From: Vulcanimicrobiota bacterium | GTDB taxonomy: Bacteria; Eremiobacterota; Eremiobacteria; Baltobacterales; Baltobacteraceae | Length of the DNA: 19,526 nt | Reading direction: 5' to 3' | NCBI GenBank assembly: GCA_028287545.1 | Contig: JAQBPL010000243.1 | Location: forward strand, 1-19,526 | Notes under the pieces: model-generated | The model's input: only the letters and a program-made list of their open reading frames with translations | Databases searched by the model: none | What the model was told of the DNA's origin: nothing | Translations under genes and position numbers: made by a program | In this document: positions 15,200 through 19,526 of the stretch, piece after piece | How the letters are laid out: each line of letters starts with the position of its first letter | Position numbering within the stretch: the first letter of the stretch is position 1

Positions 15200-15427
15200 C
15201 TACTGCGCGTTCTTGCGGCGCTTCCGTACGCGCCGCGCATGCGTCTCGACGATCGCGCGCCCAACTGCGGACGAACGAGATGCGTCGTCGCCGTGCTCGG
15301 CGGCCATCCATTCGGCGAGCTGGTCGAGCTTGTCGACGACCGGCGGCGCGAGGCTGATGGCGATCTTGCGCGACAGGCTCTCGGGCGGCTTCGGTTTCGG
15401 GCCTGGTCTGGCTTTGTCTGTACTCAT
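15200..15427 (-). CDS. Ribbon-helix-helix regulator
   Basis: The protein is 75 aa. A Pro/Lys-rich arm (1-19) precedes a ribbon strand (about 21-26, KIAISL), helix A (about 28-43) and helix B (about 51-65, RSSAVGRAIVETHARR), then a basic tail: the CopG/Arc layout. The ATG at 15427 is chosen because a near-consensus promoter ends about ten bases before it. Starting further upstream would put the promoter inside the gene. The mRNA should then have almost no leader. CCGAGA/TCTCGG sequences in the promoter spacer and upstream are candidate operators for self-control. There is no toxin partner next to it. Confidence 0.75.
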   Translation of the reverse strand: MSTDKARPGPKPKPPESLSRKIAISLAPPVVDKLDQLAEWMAAEHGDDASRSSAVGRAIVETHARRVRKRRKNAQ

Positions 15428-15436
15428 CTTGGTAGG

Positions 15437-15465
15437 AATATAATCCCACCGAGAGGGCTTGTCAA
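15437..15465 (-). promoter_or_regulatory. Near-consensus sigma70 promoter for the RHH gene
   Basis: On the minus strand TTGACA (15465-15460) is followed by exactly 17 bases and TATATT (15442-15437), five of six matches to the -10 consensus. Transcription would start near 15430, about three bases before the ATG at 15427. CCGAGAGG in the spacer (15449-15456) resembles the inverted repeat at 15495-15510. Confidence 0.75.
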
Positions 15466-15494
15466 ACCCCGCGAGCCCTGCTAATGTGGTCATA

Positions 15495-15523
15495 CCGAGA
15501 CGCCTCTCGGATATGAGAGAGGC
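15495..15523. promoter_or_regulatory. Inverted repeat and overlapping hairpin, possible RHH operator
   Basis: CCGAGA (15495-15500) and TCTCGG (15505-15510) form a perfect six-base inverted repeat with a CGCC spacer. GCCTCTC (15502-15508) also pairs with GAGAGGC (15517-15523) as a seven-base hairpin. The site lies upstream of both the RHH gene and the rightward 124-aa gene, so it could control both. Confidence 0.4.
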
Positions 15524-15594
15524 CCGCCGACGCTGGTACGCCGGGCGGGCCCGCCACCTTCGACCACCCCAGTTTCAGGAAGGACGCCCGAAGA

Positions 15595-15969
15595 ATGGAC
15601 ACCGACGTAATCGGCGAGGGACGCCGGGAACCCCTTTCCGAGTCCCGGTTGCGCGCGATCTCGAGTCGCCCACGCCTCACCGTGGCAACCGGCGCGCATG
15701 TCATCCCATTTCCCGTCGACCCGCTCAACGTGCTCCGTCGCATTCAAGCCGAGAGCGAAGCCGCTGTCGCTCGGCTCGCAGGGCCGCGAACCTCGGAACC
15801 GGCCGCGCCCCCATCCGGGCGACCTCACCTCGTAGTGCTTCAAGGGGGCTTCGCTTCCTGGGATCCGGTCGCCGAAGCTGCGGCGATCGGTCAGCGCGAC
15901 GGAGGTGCCCTATACGCGATGCTCGCGCGCCTCGAAGCCCTCGACCTCCAGAGACGCCGCGAAACGTGA
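15595..15969 (+). CDS. Unknown 124-aa protein at the right end of the element
   Basis: I do not recognise it. The middle has an alternating hydrophobic stretch (VIPFPVDPLNVLRRIQAE) and an Ala/Pro-rich linker. The second half has PHLVVLQGG and a helical end (about 95-122). A good ribosome-binding site, AGGAAGGA (15577-15584), lies ten bases before the ATG, and a strong terminator follows, so this is a self-contained transcription unit. Position next to attR and divergence from the RHH regulator suggest regulated cargo or a lysogeny-phase gene. Confidence 0.65.
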   Translation: MDTDVIGEGRREPLSESRLRAISSRPRLTVATGAHVIPFPVDPLNVLRRIQAESEAAVARLAGPRTSEPAAPPSGRPHLVVLQGGFASWDPVAEAAAIGQRDGGALYAMLARLEALDLQRRRET

Positions 15970-15995
15970 ACGGCGGACCGCGAGCCTAGCGGATG

Positions 15996-16035
15996 AACGG
16001 AGCCCCGGTGCAGTCGGCCGGGGCTCCGTTGTTTT
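15996..16035 (+). terminator. Strong rho-independent terminator
   Basis: AACGGAGCCCCGG (15996-16008) pairs perfectly over 13 bp with CCGGGGCTCCGTT (16018-16030) around a nine-base loop and is followed by GTTTT. It ends the 124-aa gene and would stop read-through from the element toward attR. Confidence 0.9.
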
Positions 16036-16180
16036 GCGTCGTCCCGTGCCCGCTGTGGCGCGCGAAGGCGCGCGGCTGATCCTGGCGGCGCAGACGTCCG
16101 GGAAAACGCGCTGTAGGCGACGAGAGAGGCCGCGCGTGGGGCCGTGACTCTACCGCGAACGGCCGGCGCGATCTCGGCTG

Positions 16181-16223
16181 CGGTTGCCATTCGGTTGCCG
16201 CAGGGGACGCCGTTGGGCAACCG
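16181..16223. repeat. Integrase arm-type sites, right end
   Basis: CGGTTGCC occurs at 16181-16188 and 16192-16199 (11-bp period, as at the left end), and its inverse GGCAACCG at 16216-16223. The cluster lies about 96-138 bp inside attR. Together with 173-191 it gives a two-arm attP layout expected for a lambda-type integrase with an arm-binding domain. The role is inferred. Confidence 0.6.
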
Positions 16224-16318
16224 ACGACGACATGAGAGGACACGAAGCGAGCCGCAAACCCGCATAGGACGGGGCTTCGCGCTGCAGGACGACACCGGGC
16301 GACATGAACCAATACGGA

Positions 16319-16341
16319 TTCGAATCCCGTTGGGGCTACCA
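16319..16341 (+). repeat. attR core: displaced tRNA-Glu 3' end
   Basis: These 23 bases are identical to 105-127. The upstream sequence is unrelated to a tRNA body (only CGG-TTCGAA continues), so this is a displaced tRNA end, not a gene. The sequence after it, GTGAAAACCCGCGTC, continues into a terminator and is also found after the third copy near 18761. Confidence 0.9.
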
Positions 16342-16346
16342 GTGAA

Positions 16347-16371
16347 AACCCGCGTCTGACGCGGGTTTTTT
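16347..16371 (+). terminator. Former tRNA-Glu terminator beyond attR
   Basis: AACCCGCGTC (16347-16356) pairs with GACGCGGGTT (16358-16367), followed by a T run. It is the counterpart of the element-borne terminator at 131-155 and was probably the tRNA operon terminator before this element inserted. Confidence 0.7.
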
Positions 16372-16386
16372 ACATGCACCGGCGGT

Positions 16387-16745
16387 TTGGCCCACGGCGT
16401 CGGAGAGGAGGGCTCGATGCGAGGATCACTCCCCCGGCGAAACCGCCGGCAACACGACCACGGGCCTGAGCGCTGGGAGCTGCGCTCCTATTTGGGCCGC
16501 GACGAAAAAGGCCGCGAGCGGCACGCGTCGCGCGCATTCACGGGACGCGGCGTGAGGCCCAGAGCGCCCTCGCAACTTTCGTTAGCGGAACCGACCGGGG
16601 ACGGCGAATCGCAACATCACGCATGCCGGTCGGCAAATATGCGACTCAATGGCTCGCGTCACGCGCCGCCGCCGGCGAGCTCGCGGCCGTCTCCCGAAGA
16701 TGTTCGCGCAACCTTCCAATTCGGGGGCGGGCAGAGAACGCATAG
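16387..16745 (+). pseudogene. Decayed, frameshifted integrase N-terminus
   Basis: Frame one (from TTG 16387 or ATG 16417) reads a typical integrase arm-binding domain: RWELRSYLGRDEKGRERHASRAF. A one-base deletion near 16540 shifts the reading to a second frame that continues the same protein: GTRREAQSALATFV, then MPVGKYATQWLASRAAAGEL at the start of a core-binding domain. It stops at 16743 with no catalytic domain left. It differs from the intact integrase at 8399-9547, so it belonged to another element. It lies 46 bp from the att copy and points away from it, the usual place for an integrase of an older insertion at this tRNA. Confidence 0.75.
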
Positions 16746-16784
16746 GGCATGAACGGCTTCTACTAACTGCGATTGGAGAGATCA

Positions 16785-17237
16785 ATGGACGAAGTACGAG
16801 TCGAGCAGTCGAGCTATCAGATGCCACCGCGCGAGGGGTTTACCGTCGCGCACTTTCTCACCGTGACCGACCTCAAGCGATCCGCCGAATTCTACAAAAC
16901 GGTCTTTGGAGGCGAAATCGTAAGCATGGGCGATGGAAATGCACCGCCGTACATCAAAATCGCGAACACGTGGCTCATTATCAACGTTGGAGGCGGCCCG
17001 ACACCCGACAAACCGACGGTGACGCTCCGGCCCCCTCCCGACCCGAATGGGATCAGTAGCTTCATGAATATCCGCGTCGCAGACATTCAAGCATGCTACG
17101 AGCTATGGAAGAGTCGAGGCGCAACGTTTCTCACGGAACCCAAAGACAAATACGGCGAGACGCGGTGCTACATCCGCGATCCGGACGGCTATATCATTGA
17201 AGTGGGGGAAAGCAAACCAGGGTTCGTTTACGGCTAA
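16785..17237 (+). CDS. VOC (glyoxalase/bleomycin-resistance) superfamily protein
   Basis: The protein is 150 aa with the two beta-alpha-beta-beta-beta halves of the fold. The first metal-type His is at 23 (VAHFLTVTDLKRSAEFYKTVFGGE) and the C-terminal Glu at 139 (YIRDPDGYIIEVGE). It probably uses a metal ion for a lyase, isomerase or dioxygenase-type reaction, or binds a small molecule; the substrate cannot be told. ATG 16785 is chosen over an in-frame TTG at 16773 because GGAGAG (16775-16780) lies just upstream. GC content is lower than in the element. An SDR fragment begins three bases after its stop, so the two once formed an operon. Confidence 0.85.
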   Translation: MDEVRVEQSSYQMPPREGFTVAHFLTVTDLKRSAEFYKTVFGGEIVSMGDGNAPPYIKIANTWLIINVGGGPTPDKPTVTLRPPPDPNGISSFMNIRVADIQACYELWKSRGATFLTEPKDKYGETRCYIRDPDGYIIEVGESKPGFVYG

Positions 17238-17240
17238 GAA

Positions 17241-17307
17241 GTGGCTTCGGGCAGAGTTGCAGTCATAACGGGCGCGTCGCACGGTATCGGAGCAAGTCTC
17301 GTATCCG
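17241..17307 (+). pseudogene. SDR N-terminal fragment
   Basis: From GTG 17241 the frame reads VASGRVAVITGASHGIGASL, the Rossmann start of a short-chain dehydrogenase with its TGxxxGIG dinucleotide motif. The similarity ends after about 22 residues, right where the opposite-strand cupin gene ends (17308). A C-terminal SDR fragment on the same strand begins near 18080. Confidence 0.7.
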
Positions 17308-17841
17308 TCATAACAGCTCGGTCGCGTACTGCGGAGCGAGTGCCTTAGCTTTGGCGGCCATCGCAACCTTGGCCGCATCGTCGAGTTGCGGTGGCTTGGC
17401 GTCGCGGTTGGGCACGGCGATGCCGACGGCCAAGAAGAACGCGTCTTGCCCCGCCGGTGCGCACGTGCACAGGACATGCGCTGGCTTGTCCGAGGCATTG
17501 TGAATGAAGTGGGGCGCGTTCGCGGGCACGTTTGCCGTCTCGCCGGCACGAACGGTCACCTTGCGGCCCCGAAACGTGACGACGCACTCGCCCTCGAGAA
17601 CGCTGAACGTCTCCTCGAAATTGTGGCGATGTGGCTGCGGTCCCCCGCCTGGCGGAATCTGCATGTCGATGAGGCAGAATTTGTTCGCCGTATCTTCGCC
17701 TGCGAGAAGAATGGTATAGATGTCGCCGGCCAAGGCGACGTGGCGAAGTTTGCTGTCTTCGTTCGGACCGACGAGCGTGAGATCACGGCTGAGGTCGTCA
17801 GCCGGAATGCTTCCCTTCGACGAGGTCTGATTCTTGTTCAT
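17308..17841 (-). CDS. Cupin-domain protein
   Basis: The 177-aa protein has one complete conserved cupin barrel. Motif 1 has His71, His73, Glu77 and Gly84 with standard spacing (PHRHNFEETFSVLEGE). Motif 2 has Gly100, Pro106, His111 and Asn115 (Asn108 replaces the usual Gly). A metal-dependent enzyme or small-molecule-binding role is likely, with substrate unknown. The start is ATG 17841 with AAGGGA about nine bases upstream. The gene appears intact and lies opposite to, and between, two fragments of a short-chain dehydrogenase, so it probably arrived by insertion or rearrangement. Confidence 0.85.
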   Translation of the reverse strand: MNKNQTSSKGSIPADDLSRDLTLVGPNEDSKLRHVALAGDIYTILLAGEDTANKFCLIDMQIPPGGGPQPHRHNFEETFSVLEGECVVTFRGRKVTVRAGETANVPANAPHFIHNASDKPAHVLCTCAPAGQDAFFLAVGIAVPNRDAKPPQLDDAAKVAMAAKAKALAPQYATELL

Positions 17842-18079
17842 TCGTGACGTCCCTTATGGATGGGATGCGAGGTCCATCGATATACGCACCACGCGTCCGG
17901 GTATTTTTGACTTGCGACGGCGATTCGAAAGTCGCGGACATATGGTTCCTTTCGCAAACGCCCGCGACGGTCGCTCGCTTGCCCGCGAATAGTTCGTCGT
18001 CGCCTTTGCTCGTCGTCGGCACGCAGTTCGTATTCGCTGCACGCGCCGTACCGAACTCGATGGCGGTCGTCATGGTACG

Positions 18080-18430
18080 GTGATAGTCGTCCACGTGTCA
18101 AATGCGAGCATCGCCGCGCATCCCGGCCTCACGCTCACGCATTCTTATCCCGAACGGCATTGGCGAGCGCAGCCTCGCATGGCGCATCAGTCGCATCATC
18201 GGGCCGTTCATCATGCAGTCGCCTGCCAGCGGTGCGCCGCCGACGCTGTTCCCCGCGACATCAGCAGACGCGCAGGGCGGGGGCTACTACGGGCCAGGTG
18301 GGCTCGACGGGATCCGAGGACCGAAGGTGGGACGAAGCCGCCGGCGGCCGCGAATGATGTCGGCGTCGCTGTGCGCTTGTAGCACGAAGCAGAACGCCTC
18401 ATTTTGCGCGGCGTTCGAGGACTTCTCAAA
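18080..18430 (+). pseudogene. SDR C-terminal fragment with frameshifts and a stop
   Basis: Pieces of one protein are read in different frames: VSNASIAAHPGLTLT (frame from 18080); LIPNGIGERSL, IMQSPASGAPPTLFPATSAD and GGGYYGPGGLDGIRGPK (frame from 18102); then PPAAANDVGVAVRL and, after an in-frame TAG where Trp is expected, HEAERL (first frame again). This is the C-terminal half of a retinol-dehydrogenase-like SDR. At least two frameshifts and one nonsense change make it non-functional. It may be the other end of the fragment at 17241. Confidence 0.7.
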
Positions 18431-18526
18431 TGCGAGATGATTTGGGTGCTTTGCGTTTGAGTCCAAACCGAAGAACTCGGTCGACATTGAGCGTCCGAGA
18501 TTCGCGACGAGCATCACGTCGCGCTG

Positions 18527-18683
18527 AGCATGGAACGGCAAGGGCTGTCGGCGTGATAACGTGTTCGTTGAGTGCTTCTGGAAGTCGCTCAAGTACGAAG
18601 AAGCCTTGCGCGCGTATGAGAGCGTTTCCGAGGCGAAGGCGTCGCTCGCGCGCTACATCGCAGCTGCCGATCAGGCGGCATAG
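18527..18683 (+). pseudogene. IS3-family transposase remnant (C-terminal DDE region)
   Basis: The frame from 18537 reads GKGCRRDNVFVECFWKSLKYEEA, then AYESVSEAKASLARYI. This matches the region around the last catalytic Glu (DN-x-x-x-E) of IS3-group OrfB transposases. A one-base shift just upstream separates it from SM(D/E), and after YI the sequence degrades to a TAG. No flanking inverted repeats are recognisable. Confidence 0.75.
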
Positions 18684-18737
18684 GCGGCAGAGTCATCACT
18701 TATCGGCTGCGTTTCGCTGTTCAAAAACACGAGGCCG

Positions 18738-18780
18738 TTCGAATCCAGTTGGGGCTACGGATGAAAACCCGCGTCGACGC
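18738..18780 (+). repeat. Third, degenerate tRNA-Glu 3'-end/att copy
   Basis: The sequence matches the 3' end of tRNA-Glu (TTCGAATCC-a-GTTGGGGCTAC) and continues through ATGAAAACCCGCGTC-GACGC, i.e. through the left arm and part of the right arm of the terminator beyond attR. It has one internal substitution, an altered CCA and a one-base deletion, and the T tract is lost. It marks the far end of an older insertion at the same tRNA. Confidence 0.75.
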
Positions 18781-18886
18781 CCCGATCGATCACGTCGCGA
18801 TCATCGTCGGTGACCTCGACACCGCGATCGCGCTCTACACGCTGGATCTTCGTGACCCAAGAAGCGCTGGGTCATCCGTAGGTTGA
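18761..18886 (+). pseudogene. Truncated VOC-family fragment
   Basis: ATG 18761 opens a 41-codon frame. Residues 8-30 (PIDHVAIIVGDLDTAIALYTLDL) are the first strand and helix of a VOC protein with its metal His. The sequence then degenerates and stops. The first codons lie inside the tRNA-flank repeat, so the original start is probably lost and the fragment fused to the att scar. Confidence 0.6.
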
Positions 18887-18940
18887 CAAGGCCCAAAGTG
18901 CCGCTTTGGCCCACGCTTTGGCCAACCAAAAGCCGCTTCA

Positions 18941-19526
18941 TCATCGCTTCGTGAGAGCGCGGTACCGGAAGCATGTTACTAGATGGTCGTTGATCATACC
19001 GACGGCCTGCATATGCGCGTAGCAAATTGTCGTTCCGAAAAACGTGAACCCGGCTTTCTTCATCGCCTTGCTCATAGCGTCAGACTCAGGGGTCGACGCC
19101 GGAATTTGCGCGGTTGCCCTCCAGTGGTTGACGATCGGCTTGCCGTCGACAAACTCCCACATAAACTCATCGAGCGACGGCCGCTTCTGTCTTAGCGCAA
19201 CGTACGCGCGCGCATTCTGCACGGCGCCTTCGATCTTCCGGCGGTTGCGAATGATTCGGTCGTTGTGCAGAAGCGAAACAATCTTACGTTGGTCGAAGCG
19301 CGCGATTCGTATTGGGTCGAACTCTTCAAATGCTTCACGATATGCGTCACGTCTGCGCAAGATCGTTCTCCAATTCAAGCCGGCCTGCGCGCCTGACAGC
19401 ACGATGAATTCGAAGAGCTTCCGGTCGTCGTGCACCGGAACGCCCCACTCGCGGTCGTGATACTCGAGCATCAGCGGATCGTTTCCGATCCAGGCACAGC
19501 GGACGAGCCGGTCTTCGGCGGCGGTG
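18941..19526 (-). CDS. tag: DNA-3-methyladenine glycosylase I (5' end outside window)
   Basis: Base-excision repair enzyme that removes 3-methyladenine from DNA. The reading frame runs to the window edge. Codons upstream of the internal ATG at 19471 encode RCAWIGNDPL, so the true start lies just outside. Family zinc ligands are all visible: Cys in RCAW, His in YHDREWGVP, and the C-terminal His and Cys in NDHLVTC. The substrate-pocket region QAGLNW and TTICYAHMQA also match E. coli Tag. Length agrees with the family. It looks intact and marks the return to ordinary chromosome after the insertion scar; its 3' end lies 54 bases from the VOC fragment. Confidence 0.92.
   Translation of the reverse strand, partial: TAAEDRLVRCAWIGNDPLMLEYHDREWGVPVHDDRKLFEFIVLSGAQAGLNWRTILRRRDAYREAFEEFDPIRIARFDQRKIVSLLHNDRIIRNRRKIEGAVQNARAYVALRQKRPSLDEFMWEFVDGKPIVNHWRATAQIPASTPESDAMSKAMKKAGFTFFGTTICYAHMQAVGMINDHLVTCFRYRALTKR

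Larger units (their letters stand above)
105..16341. mobile_element. 16.2-kb integrative element in the 3' end of tRNA-Glu
   Basis: It is bounded by perfect 23-bp direct repeats of the tRNA-Glu 3' end and carries a complete tyrosine integrase, an excisionase-like protein, an XRE regulator, a replication initiator with an internal repeat cluster, and three phage-virion-like genes. Genes diverge from 10291-10354: integration and virion-like genes leftward, replication genes rightward. No terminase, portal, major capsid, tail-tube, protease or lysis gene is recognisable. Possible readings are a phage satellite, a prophage that lost its packaging genes, or a phage-derived plasmid-like island. The boundaries are secure; the biological class is inference. 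Confidence 0.85.

Noticed and set aside
15200..15427. Ribbon-helix-helix protein as the antitoxin of a toxin-antitoxin pair
   Set aside because: No small toxin-like gene is adjacent on the same strand. The divergent neighbour has its own promoter region and no toxin motif.
14865..15443. 192-codon plus-strand open frame
   Set aside because: Its second half is antisense to the ribbon-helix-helix gene, there is no ribosome-binding site, and its Cys/Arg/Gly-rich composition looks like noise.
17798..18094. 98-codon minus-strand open frame overlapping the cupin start
   Set aside because: Overlaps the better-supported cupin gene by 44 bases and shows no recognisable domain; read as upstream region.
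18287..18592. 101-codon minus-strand open frame
   Set aside because: It is antisense to the dehydrogenase and transposase remnants, whose protein matches on the plus strand are clear.

Overview
The window is high-GC bacterial DNA. It holds the 3' part of a tRNA-Gln gene, a tRNA-Glu gene, and a 16.2-kb integrative element inserted exactly into the 3' end of tRNA-Glu. Beyond it lies about 2.4 kb of decayed older insertion material, then the 3' part of a chromosomal tag gene (3-methyladenine DNA glycosylase I). I cannot name the host. The exported proteins fit any high-GC bacterium, and nothing here separates a proteobacterium from other high-GC phyla.

The element (105-16341) is bounded by perfect 23-bp direct repeats of the tRNA-Glu 3' end. 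Inside each end lies a pair of CGGTTGCC motifs 11 bp apart, the expected look of integrase arm sites. Its genes form two arms diverging from a 64-bp switch region at 10291-10354. The leftward arm encodes a 248-aa unknown protein coupled to a tyrosine integrase, two exported proteins with duplicated signal peptides (the longer one tail-fibre-like), a coiled-coil internal-virion-like protein and a 1493-aa giant protein resembling phage DNA-ejection/polyvalent proteins. The rightward arm is a chain of up to ten ORFs joined by stop/start overlaps: XRE regulator, excisionase-like protein, two tiny ORFs, a replication initiator with an origin-like repeat cluster inside its coding sequence, a small winged-helix-like protein with a beta-clamp-binding motif, and four small unknowns. 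The right end has a ribbon-helix-helix regulator with a near-consensus promoter, one small unknown gene and a strong terminator. A small secreted protein sits at the left end.

I recognise no terminase, portal, capsid, protease or lysis gene. The element therefore looks like a replicating, excisable phage-derived island or satellite that kept adsorption- and ejection-type proteins but not packaging genes. That is the main candidate for something undescribed.

The stretch 16342-18780 reads as a fossil of an earlier insertion at the same tRNA. It has a frameshifted integrase N-terminus next to the att site, a VOC-family gene, a short-chain dehydrogenase broken into two pieces around an opposite-strand cupin gene, an IS3-family transposase remnant, and a degenerate third copy of the tRNA-Glu 3' end with its flank, followed by a truncated VOC fragment.
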